NCBI GenBank assembly: GCA_003484865.1
Contig: DMZT01000216.1
Span: 1-14,332, forward strand
Source: Stenotrophomonas sp.
GTDB taxonomy: Bacteria; Pseudomonadota; Gammaproteobacteria; Xanthomonadales; Xanthomonadaceae
Direction of reading: 5' to 3'
Length of the DNA stretch: 14,332 bases
In this document: one piece after another, positions 7,901 to 13,356 of the stretch
Numbering within the stretch: the stretch's first letter is position 1
Layout of the letters: each line of letters starts with the position of its first letter
Notes under the pieces: generated by a model
What the model saw: only the letters and a program-made list of their open reading frames with translations
Databases searched by the model: none
Told to the model about the DNA's origin: nothing
Translations under genes and position numbers: made by a program

Positions 7901-8661
7901 GCGATATCCAGCAGCAGCGTTTCATCGATCTGCTGCACGCCCTCGACCACTTCGCGCAGCGCATCGCGCTGCTGTACGACCACGCCGCGGGCCACGCCCA
8001 GGCCCATCATGCCCAGCGTATCGGCCACCGCGCCCAGCTCGTTGACCTGGGTCTGCAGCTGCACCGGCTCGCCACCGGTACGCAGGTGCAGGTCCAGCGC
8101 ATCCTTGATGCGCAGCAGTTCTTCCTTGACCGCGTTGCCGACCGTATCGAGCAGTTCGCGGTTGCGCCCGCTCAGGCTGCCGCGCGCGTGATCCAGCTCG
8201 GCTTCGGTGGCGCTCGCGCTGTCCGGCGCGAAGGCGAACAGCACGCTCTCGTTGATGCCCGGGGCGGCGCGGGCCGACCGGATGTCATTGAGCAGCGGCA
8301 GCAGCACGATCGGAATATCGCGGTGACCGTTCTGCAGGCGCTCCAGGTAATCGGGCAGCAGTACGCTGCCACGCATCAACGTGGCGCAGGCTTCATCACG
8401 GTCGGGCACCTCACCGGCACCGATCGCATTGGCCAACTGCTCCAGCTCCTCAGCCACCATCGCCGGGGCATACAGCTCGACCATCCGCAGGGTGCCCTGC
8501 ACGTGGTGCAGGTAGCCGGCGCAGAAGCGCATCCGGCTGCCATCGGCAGGGTCTTCCACGTAGTACTCGACCTCGTTGCGCACCTGGCGCAGGGTCTCGT
8601 CCAGCTCCGGCTTGACCCAGCCCAGCGCAGCGTGGCTCATGGCATCGCGCAGCGTGCTCAT
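1951..8661 (-). CDS. chpA: ChpA: multi-HPt hybrid CheA-type histidine kinase/response regulator
   Basis: 2,236 residues, close to P. aeruginosa ChpA (about 2,470). In order: a helical N-terminal region (1-410) with an HPt-like His52 (LHHVQG) and two HPt-like helices lacking His; a Pro/acidic linker (about 420-750); HPt with His804 (FHTLKGSGR); HPt-like His964 (VHTMNGA, Lys replaced by Asn); an acidic low-complexity linker (about 1070-1440) with VEA and TD repeats; HPt with His1503 (LHTLKGGAR); then the CheA core. The core has a dimerisation segment (ADLLDRLVNHAGEVA), the N box (Asn1829 in NSVAHG), the ATP lid motifs (Asp1869-Asp1870 DDGAG, then GRGVGMDVV) and a CheW-like regulatory domain. 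A C-terminal receiver carries phospho-acceptor Asp2162 (LLDIEMP). All key kinase residues are present, so it should autophosphorylate and feed PilG and PilH. ATG at 8661 is chosen over GTG 8688 because GGGAGA lies 6 nt upstream. Its ATG overlaps the stop of a 20-codon ORF. Confidence 0.95.
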   Translation of the reverse strand: MSTLRDAMSHAALGWVKPELDETLRQVRNEVEYYVEDPADGSRMRFCAGYLHHVQGTLRMVELYAPAMVAEELEQLANAIGAGEVPDRDEACATLMRGSVLLPDYLERLQNGHRDIPIVLLPLLNDIRSARAAPGINESVLFAFAPDSASATEAELDHARGSLSGRNRELLDTVGNAVKEELLRIKDALDLHLRTGGEPVQLQTQVNELGAVADTLGMMGLGVARGVVVQQRDALREVVEGVQQIDETLLLDIAGALLYVDASLDDQVAHLGAGGSGEDDPSAVENRRTVEVLAHEAIANFAAAREHFVAFIETNWNHQQLQEVPRLLGEVAGALRMLDLSAPADYLQGVRQYVAVELLGKQRVPSGRQLDTLADAMASLEYYLEALRERRPGRDDILDITRSSLETLRYWPLPAANQPTPDTGPESLPVAAEPIELTPWDTPAPEPIQLGVTADIPRPANLPPPLPDFTFDPPPAITAPLPTAPVALVFDASTAPVAADAPQWTLASHDDVDELPTFAHFDPVIADVPAGAGWDVAPLPSVHADAAHDEVDVATPERAPEVSDVSLEMPAFVATGAGFDPVAAEHEMLELSDEPIDFTFDEDLRNADDVVSLQIDDSDTDTDTDSVAAQTAASSPFAQRAVDVEALPTFLQEIPVASADDGVAEPIEAFIDGTDTVPQAAADAALPPPAVQDAVIRRIELDEASTRFLAELDAAAAQFRPEGADTGTVPAASAPASPAVAVPADDTSIEAGFEDDGENIDQDIREVFIEEFDEELVNLGNLLPAWRIAPDNLDRLRPIRRVFHTLKGSGRLVGARTLGEFSWKIEGMLNRVLDGSRPASPAVVALVGQAYEVLPQLNAALRDGSRVTADLQAMQAIADRVAAGEETFHVPLQRAAAAPVAMAVDSGTTDAAPMIESTPANIDSVLREILEAEVEVHQATLQAWLDAATDAPQPVTDGLLRAVHTMNGAFAMTDVPEITAVTGAAESYIKRSLAADVLPSAAGMDALAETCIAITTTMAALQDEAPRVPVQNALAARLVALADTLPEARWPALVEDDLDLVDDEPYAEATEAADAGAFNEATAADAVEAAAIDVDTVEGRAADADTVEAVEAVEAVEAVEAVEAVEAVEAYDVVEAADAHDATVTDEQQAGIDADGLSVIEPGRAVAVADDDALIAMELTGTDDLSAYFDAELPDTAREADALASPDVPADADLASVHAGLEAVELTSAEDLSRYFDHFAEPVTPERPVDVGAETASASNTDTDTDTDTDARAEAEGVADTATDTRSGVEAATVDVADGPAADVDAHAHAVEQGSDYAVAVDDAANDSGSDTDPDSEEDAHALDEVLPPPPAFGEVVDAQQAVDDGLTVVDAPDASDTGVLGLDATDENTGEADAFAEAIEATAPDVSADAATPARFFELEDAPAATFTTAPEADDVRPVDATDSDDLAPGDALDFTLLDQELVDIFVEEGKDLLDHCDGLISELRAAPQDRDVIAGLQRDLHTLKGGARMAGINPIGDLGHGIESLLEAVAANRTDIDRSDVHLLERGFDRLHQLLTRTGQHRTVAMPDDLIAAFEQRTQGRVEPEQIETTEPPLASGDAKVEAAIAALVAAPLSAPVPLETVSEEDGLPRPQQEQVRVRADLLDRLVNHAGEVAIYRSRLEQQLGAFRGAMGELDRTNARLRDQLRRLDLETEAQIVARYQREQDQADHKFDPLELDRFSTLQQLSRALNESAADLGGLQGVLDDLSRQYDVLLQQQSRVSSELQDGLMRARMVPFDGLVPRLRRVVRQAGQDTGKQVHVTLEGTHGELDRNVLDRMVAPLEHMLRNSVAHGLETPEQRRAAGKPEEGEIAIRLRREGSEIVLEVADDGAGLDREAIRRRAEQRGLIAADAVLGDAELDAMIFSPGFSTADQVSQLAGRGVGMDVVHNEVRQLGGSVDIHSVSGQGVTFTLRLPQTLAVTQAVFVQIGETTFAVPVASVSGIGRISRERFETANGGYHYGGEEFALHDLGTLIGQAQARAEGQAQVPLLLVRAGDLRVAVAIDQVLGNREIVVKPVGLQIASVPGIYGATITGDGRVVVILDVAPLVRRYLANPHKPITAAAKVSDRDVPLVMVVDDSLTMRKVTGRILERHNFEVTVARDGIEALERLDERVPDLMLLDIEMPRMDGYELASVMRADPRYQGVPIVMITSRSGDKHRQRAFELGVQRYLGKPYQELDLMRNVYDLLGIARARE
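4852..4884 (-). repeat. Hexanucleotide tandem repeat in chpA (Thr-Asp run)
   Basis: On the plus strand the unit GTCCGT occurs four times in a row, followed by ATCCGT and a partial unit. On the coding strand it gives a run of five Thr-Asp pairs at about residues 1260-1270 of ChpA, inside the acidic linker. The unit length is a multiple of three, so gain or loss of units changes linker length without a frameshift. Confidence 0.85.
5273..5344 (-). repeat. Nonanucleotide tandem repeat in chpA (Val-Glu-Ala x8)
   Basis: Eight consecutive 9-bp units lie here. On the plus strand these are GCCTCAACG, GCCTCGACT, three GCTTCAACT and three GCTTCAACC. They encode eight consecutive Val-Glu-Ala triplets at about residues 1107-1130 of ChpA. 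The last six units differ at only one position and use the relatively AT-rich codons GTT/GAA/GCA in a GC-rich gene, which suggests recent slippage expansion. Being a multiple of three, length changes keep the frame. Confidence 0.9.
6785..6815 (-). repeat. Short hexanucleotide repeat in chpA (Asp-Thr run)
   Basis: The plus-strand unit GTCGGT and one-base variants recur here. They encode an Asp-Ser-Asp-Thr-Asp-Thr-Asp-Thr-Asp-Ser stretch near residues 616-626 of ChpA, in the first acidic linker. This is the same kind of Asp/Thr run as the one at 4852-4884, in the other linker. Confidence 0.7.
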
Positions 8662-8720
8662 GCCAGGTCTCCCGGCAGCTCGGCGCACATGGCGTGCGGT
8701 GATTTCTCGCGATGCATCAT
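8658..8720 (-). CDS. 20-residue mini-ORF translationally coupled to chpA
   Basis: Between pilJ and chpA an ORF starts with a double ATG (8720, 8717). It reads MMHREKSPHAMCAELPGDLA and ends in a TGA whose bases overlap the chpA ATG (ATGA). It has a strong Shine-Dalgarno-like stretch (GGGAAGGAA) 7 nt before the first ATG. The chpA ribosome site (8668-8673) lies inside this ORF. This is the layout of a leader or coupling peptide, so translation of the mini-ORF would deliver ribosomes to chpA. I recognise no family, signal peptide or membrane segment. It occupies the position where pilK lies in Pseudomonas, but it is far too short to be a recognisable CheR remnant. It could be fortuitous; the supporting facts are the ribosome site and the 4-nt overlap. 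Confidence 0.5.
   Translation of the reverse strand: MMHREKSPHAMCAELPGDLA
8668..8673 (-). promoter_or_regulatory. Ribosome binding site deciding the chpA start
   Basis: GGGAGA on the coding strand, with a 6-nt spacer to ATG 8661. It supports this ATG over the in-frame GTG at 8688 and the later ATG at 8640, neither of which has such a site. Confidence 0.7.
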
Positions 8721-8727
8721 CTGCTTG

Positions 8728-8739
8728 TTCCTTCCCTCT
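8728..8739 (-). promoter_or_regulatory. Strong ribosome binding site before the chpA leader ORF
   Basis: A purine-rich AGAGGGAAGGAA stretch on the coding strand, 7 nt before ATG 8720 and just after the pilJ stop (8756-8758). It is among the best Shine-Dalgarno matches in the operon, yet it precedes only the mini-ORF. Confidence 0.55.
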
Positions 8740-8755
8740 CCGCCCTGCCCGCGGC

Positions 8756-10792
8756 TCACGCCGGCAGCTTGAAGTCGGCGACCGAGCGGCGCAGGTCGGC
8801 CGCCAGCTGTGCCAGGTGGCCGATCGACTCGGCGGTCTGTCCCGCGCCCTGAGAGGTCTGGCCGGTAATCTGACGGATCACGCCCATGGTGCGGGTGATG
8901 TCCGATGCCGCGGCCGACTGCTGCTGGGCAGCGATCGAGATGTTCTTGATGAGGTTGTTCAACGCGTTGGAGACGCGCTCGATTTCGGTCAGCGCGGTAC
9001 CGGCGTCTTCGGCCAGGCGTGCACCGGAGACCACTTCGGCGGTGGTCTGCTCCATCGAGCTGACCGCCTCGTTGGTATCGGCCTGAATGGCCTGCACCAG
9101 GTTTTCGATCCGTCGGGTGGCACCGGAGGTGCGCTCTGCCAGCCGCTGCACTTCGTCGGCCACCACCGCGAAACCGCGACCGGCCTCACCGGCCGAAGCC
9201 GCCTGCACCGCGGCGTTCAACGCCAGGATGTTGGTCTGCTCGGAAATGTCGTTGATCAGTTCCACGATCGAGCCGATTTCCTGCGAGGACTCGCCCAGGC
9301 GCTTGATGCGCTTGGAGGTTTCCTGGATCTGGTCGCGGATCTGGTCCATGCCCTGGATCGTTTCACGCACCACGCCGGCACCTTCGGCGGCGATGATCAC
9401 CGAGCGCTGCGCCACGTCGGCCGACTCGGCCGAGTTGCGCGACACCTGCTCGATGCTCGAGGCGATTTCGCCGATGCGGTCGGAGGCCGAGGTGATCTGG
9501 TTGGCCTGGTGGCCGGCCGCTTCGGCCAGCTGCATCGCGGTAGCCTGGGTTTCCTGGGTCGACACGGCGACCTTGGCCGAGGTGTCGTTGATCGTGGTCA
9601 CCAGGTGGCGCAGCTCATCCACGGCGTAGTTGATGGCGTCGGCGATGGCGCCGGTCATGTCCTCGGTCACCGAGGCCTTCACCGTCAGGTCGCCTTCACC
9701 CAGCGAGCTGATTTCGTCCAGCAGCCGCATGATGGCCTGCTGGTTGCGGCTGTTGTATTCCACCTGGGTCTGGTACCGCAGTTCCTGTTCGCGCGAGCGG
9801 CTGCGCACCGTGCTGCCGACGAAGCCGATGATGGCGATCAGCGACAACGCACCCGACGCCACGCCCAGCCAGAAGTTGGGGAACAGGCGGGTATCGCGCA
9901 GCGAGCCGAACGAAGAGAAGGCTTCGAACAGCTTCTTGCTGTCGCGCAGCATGTCTGCCGAACCGCCGGTGAGGGCCGCGGCCGAGGACTGCGCGGCGAA
10001 CAGCTGGCGCGAGCTGGCCAGGATGGCGTCGGCATCCTGCTTCATGGTGTCCCACTGCTTCTGCGACTGCTCCAGCGCGGCCAGCGCCGGACCGTTGCGG
10101 ACCGCGGCAATGCCCAGTTCCTCGTTGCCGTTGCGCAGCGCATCGAGCACCTGGGTGAAGACCACCGAGTCGCGGGCGAGCGCGTCGCCCGCGGCAGCCG
10201 CATTGGCACCACCGGCGCGCATTTCTGTCACACGGCGGGCCATCGAGCCGACCACCACGACCTGCTGCAGGGCGTTGTAGACCTGCGAGGACGGCGCGCC
10301 ACTGGCCGACATCGCGCGGACCACTTCGTTCAGCTGTGCCTGCAGGGCGGGCACGCCGTTGACGAAGTTGTTCGCGTTGCCGGCCAGGGCCAGCACGGCC
10401 GGTTCGCTGGCGACCAGCTGGCCGGCGCTCTTGCCGAGCGGCTCCCAGGTCTGGATCAGCGTGTTCAGCGGCCCGGCGACATTGGTCTCGGTGCCGTAGC
10501 GGCCCTGCAGCCCACTGACGGTACTTTCGATGTCGCTCTTGGTCAGCTTGAACGCGGTGAACGCCTGCGCGTTGCCCGAGACCGCCTCACGGCCCTGGTT
10601 GGCCAGCTGCTGCGAGAGCACCTGCAGGTTCGCCGCATCGGTGCTCGCACTGGCCAGGCGACTGCCCTGCCAGGTCGCCACGCCGGTGTTGACGCCGAAC
10701 ACGATCATCGACACGGCCAGCAGGCCGAGCCAGAAATTGGTGCCCACCGAGCCGAGCTTGCCGGCCTTGGCGGATTCCGAAGCAGTACTCAT
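8756..10792 (-). CDS. pilJ: PilJ: methyl-accepting chemotaxis-type receptor of the Pil-Chp system
   Basis: 678 residues. A short cytoplasmic N-terminus is followed by TM1 (about 20-41), a large periplasmic region of about 260 residues matching the paired PilJ-type sensor domains, and TM2 (about 306-328). A HAMP-like segment follows and then a long signalling coiled coil. The hairpin tip is clear ([20 protein letters not shown], then [18 protein letters not shown], about 516-550). The family senses surface contact and pilus-related signals and controls ChpA through PilI. ATG 10792 has GAGG 8 nt upstream. It lies 43 nt after pilI. No pilK methyltransferase follows it, so whether its methylation helices are modified is open. 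Both membrane segments begin with the same NFWLG motif. Confidence 0.96.
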   Translation of the reverse strand: MSTASESAKAGKLGSVGTNFWLGLLAVSMIVFGVNTGVATWQGSRLASASTDAANLQVLSQQLANQGREAVSGNAQAFTAFKLTKSDIESTVSGLQGRYGTETNVAGPLNTLIQTWEPLGKSAGQLVASEPAVLALAGNANNFVNGVPALQAQLNEVVRAMSASGAPSSQVYNALQQVVVVGSMARRVTEMRAGGANAAAAGDALARDSVVFTQVLDALRNGNEELGIAAVRNGPALAALEQSQKQWDTMKQDADAILASSRQLFAAQSSAAALTGGSADMLRDSKKLFEAFSSFGSLRDTRLFPNFWLGVASGALSLIAIIGFVGSTVRSRSREQELRYQTQVEYNSRNQQAIMRLLDEISSLGEGDLTVKASVTEDMTGAIADAINYAVDELRHLVTTINDTSAKVAVSTQETQATAMQLAEAAGHQANQITSASDRIGEIASSIEQVSRNSAESADVAQRSVIIAAEGAGVVRETIQGMDQIRDQIQETSKRIKRLGESSQEIGSIVELINDISEQTNILALNAAVQAASAGEAGRGFAVVADEVQRLAERTSGATRRIENLVQAIQADTNEAVSSMEQTTAEVVSGARLAEDAGTALTEIERVSNALNNLIKNISIAAQQQSAAASDITRTMGVIRQITGQTSQGAGQTAESIGHLAQLAADLRRSVADFKLPA

Positions 10793-10835
10793 CGTTCAAC
10801 CTCGATCTTCAATGCGGAGAGACAGGCGCCTGCGG

Positions 10836-11366
10836 TCAGGCCGCGGCCTGCCTGAATTCGGGGGTACGCGACAGCAGCGACAGCGAGAACACGCCCCAGT
10901 CATGGCCATCGCCGTGGAACGCACGGTCGATGAAGTGCGCATAGCGGCCGGTGGCCAGATCGCCGGCGACGATGTCCTGGTCCAGCTCGAAACTGCGCTG
11001 GCCGAACAGTTCATCGATGGTCAATGCCACGTCGCCGCCGGCCTGGCGCATGATCAGCACGCGCTGACCCTCCTGCTGCACGGTGCGCTCGCCTTCCAGG
11101 AAGAACTTCAGGTCCACCACCGGGAACAGGTTGCCGCGCAGGTTGCCCACGCCCAGCAGCCACGGCTGTGCGCCGGGCACCGGGGTGATCGGCGGCATCG
11201 GGACGATTTCCACCACTTCGCGGAAATCCGAGACCAGCCGGCGCTTGCCCACGCGATAGCCGACGCCTCGCCACAGGTCCTGCGAGAACTGCCGCTCGGG
11301 CAGCTGCACCGCATGGGCCAGGCTGCGTCGCTCGTAGGCCTGGAGGATGTCGAAAGGAGAACGCAT
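10836..11366 (-). CDS. pilI: PilI: CheW-like coupling protein
   Basis: 176 residues with a single CheW-type fold. Visible segments are GVGYRVGKRRLVSDFREVVE, WLLGVGNLRGNLFPVVDLKF and VLIMRQAGGDVALTIDELFG, followed by a C-terminal strand segment. It is expected to bridge the PilJ signalling tip and the ChpA regulatory domain in the cytoplasm. ATG 11366 forms a TGATG overlap with the pilH stop, which indicates translational coupling; AAAGGAGA just upstream is a good ribosome site. The open frame extends further upstream, but that part lies inside pilH. The 3' end carries a perfect 14-bp palindrome (10837-10850) that includes part of the stop codon. Order and length fit PilI of P. aeruginosa. Confidence 0.95.
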   Translation of the reverse strand: MRSPFDILQAYERRSLAHAVQLPERQFSQDLWRGVGYRVGKRRLVSDFREVVEIVPMPPITPVPGAQPWLLGVGNLRGNLFPVVDLKFFLEGERTVQQEGQRVLIMRQAGGDVALTIDELFGQRSFELDQDIVAGDLATGRYAHFIDRAFHGDGHDWGVFSLSLLSRTPEFRQAAA

Positions 11367-11728
11367 CAGACCACCAACTGGTTGATCCGCGCGATCAGTT
11401 CCTCCTCGCGCGGCGGCTTGACGATGTAGTCGGCCGCCCCCTGGCGCAGCCCCCATGCCTTGTCGGTTTCCATCGCCTTGGTGCTCACGATGACCACCGG
11501 AATGTGCTTGATGGCCGCGTCGCGCGCCATCGCACGGGTCGCCTGGAAGCCACTCATGCCCGGCAGGACCACGTCCATCAGCACCAGCTGCGGCGACTGC
11601 TCGCGCACGAGCTTGAGCCCGTCCTCGGCGTTGTCCGCTTCCAGGACTTCATGACCGGCCTTGGTCAACCACTGCGTGAACACCGCACGGTCGGTCGGTG
11701 AATCCTCGATCAGTACGATTCGAGCCAT
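11366..11728 (-). CDS. pilH: PilH: CheY-like response regulator
   Basis: 120 residues forming one receiver domain with no output domain. The acidic pair is Glu8-Asp9 and the phospho-acceptor is Asp52 (LVLMDVVLPG). The switch residues are Ser82-Thr83 (VIVSTKA) and the conserved Lys is Lys104 (YIVKPP). All functional positions are present. In the Pil-Chp system PilH is one of two ChpA-phosphorylated regulators; in P. aeruginosa it is associated with pilus retraction or with acting as a phosphate sink. It lies 18 nt after pilG and overlaps pilI by TGATG. GGGGAAAGG precedes the ATG. Confidence 0.95.
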   Translation of the reverse strand: MARIVLIEDSPTDRAVFTQWLTKAGHEVLEADNAEDGLKLVREQSPQLVLMDVVLPGMSGFQATRAMARDAAIKHIPVVIVSTKAMETDKAWGLRQGAADYIVKPPREEELIARINQLVV

Positions 11729-11746
11729 TGTGCCTTTCCCCCCTGG

Positions 11747-12148
11747 TCAGGCGTTGACGTATGTGCGGATGGCACCCAGCAGTTCTTCACGCGTGAATGG
11801 CTTGGTCAGGTACTGCTCCGAGCCGACGATGCGGCCGCGCGCCTTGTCGAACAGGCCGTCCTTGGAGGACAGCATGATCACCGGCGTGGACTTGAACAGC
11901 TGGTTGCCCTTGATCAGCGCACAGGTCTGATACCCGTCCAGCCGCGGCATCATGATGTCCACGAAGATGATCTGCGGCTGTTGATCGGCGATCTTGGCCA
12001 ATGCCTCGAACCCATCGGTCGCGGTCACCACTTCGCAGCCTTCCCGCTTCAGCAGGGTTTCCGCGGTTCTGCGGATGGTCTTCGAATCATCGATGACCAT
12101 CACGCGCAGCCCTGCGAGTTCCCCACCCGCAGCCATGTATTCAGTCAT
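11747..12148 (-). CDS. pilG: PilG: CheY-like response regulator
   Basis: 133 residues (the P. aeruginosa protein has about 135). It is one receiver domain with Asp20-Asp21, phospho-acceptor Asp64 (IIFVDIMMPRLDG), Ser94-Ser95 (IMLSSKDG) and Lys116 (YLTKPF). In the family it transmits the ChpA signal to pilus extension and, through FimV/FimL-linked proteins, to polar localisation and cAMP signalling in Pseudomonas. The frame is open back to 12355, but ATG 12148 fits the family length and has GGGGA 6 nt upstream. The extra upstream sequence is Arg/Pro/Ala-rich and overlaps the predicted promoter. First gene of the operon, divergent from gshB. Confidence 0.96.
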   Translation of the reverse strand: MTEYMAAGGELAGLRVMVIDDSKTIRRTAETLLKREGCEVVTATDGFEALAKIADQQPQIIFVDIMMPRLDGYQTCALIKGNQLFKSTPVIMLSSKDGLFDKARGRIVGSEQYLTKPFTREELLGAIRTYVNA

Positions 12149-12205
12149 TACCTTTCCCCAAGCGCGCGACGCTTGCCTGATCCCCGGCGTCGCTGCGAAA
12201 GCGTA

Positions 12206-12235
12206 TCTATATCCCAATACCGGCGCGCGCTTCAA
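12206..12235 (-). promoter_or_regulatory. Candidate sigma-70-type promoter of the pil-chp operon
   Basis: On the minus strand TTGAAG (12230-12235) and TATAGA (12206-12211) are separated by 18 nt. Each matches the -35 or -10 consensus at 4 of 6 positions, in a region that is otherwise GC-rich. The predicted start near 12199 would give a leader of about 50 nt before pilG. Inferred from sequence only. Confidence 0.45.
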
Positions 12236-12279
12236 GCACACCCACCGCGGCCCCGGTGCCAGCGGCCCGGCGAGCGCCC

Positions 12280-12301
12280 GGCCCGGGCCGTTTGCGCAAA
12301 C
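12280..12301. promoter_or_regulatory. Adjacent palindromes in the pilG/gshB divergent region
   Basis: The divergent intergenic region (12149-12405) contains a perfect GGCCCGGGCC palindrome (12280-12289) followed directly by a perfect GTTTGCGCAAAC palindrome (12290-12301). The second is operator-like in form and lies between the pilG promoter candidate and gshB. No regulator is identified. I saw no convincing promoter for gshB in the remaining GC-rich sequence. Confidence 0.35.
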
Positions 12302-12405
12302 CCGGGGCGGCGCCCGCCCGGCCGGACACTGCGTTCCGCGCCCCCGGGCAGGCATTGCGGACCCATTGTCGCTACCATCATCGGCCTGCCCGCCAGGTTG
12401 CGACC

Positions 12406-13356
12406 ATGCCGTTGAATGTCATCGTGGTGATGGACCCCATCGCCCATATCAAGATTGCCAAGGACACCACCTTCGCGATGCTGCTGGAAGCCCAGCGCCG
12501 CGGCCATGCCCTGCACTACGTCAGCCCCGGCGGGCTGGCCCTGCGCGACGGCCAGGCCATCGCCCGCACCGCCCCGCTGCAGGTGCGCGAGGACAAGAAC
12601 GACTGGTTCACCCTGGGCGAGTTCAGCCAGACCGTGTTCGGCCCCGGCCAGGTGGTGCTGATGCGCAAGGACCCGCCGGTGGATGCCGAATTCATCTACG
12701 ACACCCACGTACTCAGCGTCGCCCAGCAGGACGGTGCGATGGTGGTCAACGACCCCCAGGGCCTGCGCGACTACAACGAGAAGCTGGCCGCCCTGCTGTT
12801 CCCGCAGTGCTGCCCGCCGACCCTGGTCAGTCGCCGCAATGCGGACCTGAAGGCCTTCGTGCTCGAACATGGCCAGGCGGTGCTCAAGCCGCTGGACGGC
12901 ATGGGCGGGCGCTCGATCTTCCGCAGCGGCACCGGTGATCCCAACCTCAACGTGATCCTGGAAACCCTGACCGATGGCGAGCGCACGCTGGCCCTGGCGC
13001 AGAAGTTCATCCCGGACATCACCGCTGGCGACAAGCGCATCCTGCTGGTCGATGGCGAGCCGGTGGACTACTGCCTGGCGCGGATTCCGCAGGGCGATGA
13101 GTTCCGCGGCAACCTGGCCGCCGGTGGCCGTGGCGAAGGCCGCCCGCTGAGCGAACGCGACCGCTGGATCGCCGCCCAGGTCGGACCGGAGATGAAGCGG
13201 CGCGGCATGCGCTTCGTCGGCCTGGATGTGATCGGCGATTACCTCACCGAAGTGAACGTCACCAGCCCGACCTGCGTGCGCGAGCTCGACGCCCAGTTCG
13301 GACTGAACATCGCCGGCACTCTGTTCGATGCGATCGAGGCCAGCCTGCCGCGATGA
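12406..13356 (+). CDS. gshB: Glutathione synthetase GshB
   Basis: 316 residues, the same length as the E. coli enzyme and collinear with it. It joins gamma-glutamylcysteine and glycine with ATP to make glutathione in the cytoplasm. Recognisable motifs are the N-terminal VVMDPIAHIKIAKDTTFAML, then LMRKDPPVDAEFIYDT, the ATP-grasp segment LKPLDGMGGRSIF, YCLARIPQGDEFRGNLAAGG, and the C-terminal metal/ATP motif EVNVTSPTCVRE. The open frame runs back to 12256, but ATG 12406 matches the family start (MPLNVIVVMDPIA); only a weak AGG is visible upstream. It overlaps the tonB-like gene by ATGA, so the two are probably cotranscribed. Adjacency to pilG is a conserved arrangement and does not imply a role in motility. 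Confidence 0.98.
   Translation: MPLNVIVVMDPIAHIKIAKDTTFAMLLEAQRRGHALHYVSPGGLALRDGQAIARTAPLQVREDKNDWFTLGEFSQTVFGPGQVVLMRKDPPVDAEFIYDTHVLSVAQQDGAMVVNDPQGLRDYNEKLAALLFPQCCPPTLVSRRNADLKAFVLEHGQAVLKPLDGMGGRSIFRSGTGDPNLNVILETLTDGERTLALAQKFIPDITAGDKRILLVDGEPVDYCLARIPQGDEFRGNLAAGGRGEGRPLSERDRWIAAQVGPEMKRRGMRFVGLDVIGDYLTEVNVTSPTCVRELDAQFGLNIAGTLFDAIEASLPR

Noticed and set aside
8659..8755. Remnant of pilK between pilJ and chpA
   Set aside because: Under 100 nt with no CheR motif in any frame; the mini-ORF shows no similarity I can recognise.
5008..8772. 1,254-codon open frame on the plus strand opposite chpA
   Set aside because: It is antisense to a protein with clear HPt and kinase motifs. Its translation is rich in His/Arg/Gly/Gln with no recognisable domain, as expected for the complement of a high-GC gene. 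Similar long shadows lie at 1636-3174, 3187-4965 and 8576-10855.
11747..12355. 202-codon form of pilG starting at 12355
   Set aside because: The extension lacks similarity to receivers and would cover the likely promoter; ATG 12148 gives the usual PilG length.
12355..12379. Promoter for gshB (TTGCGG and TACCAT)
   Set aside because: The spacing is only 12-13 nt and the matches are poor; no better pair was found in this GC-rich stretch.
12256..13356. 366-codon form of gshB starting at 12256
   Set aside because: The extra 50 residues are Pro/Arg/Ala-rich; glutathione synthetases start at the equivalent of ATG 12406.
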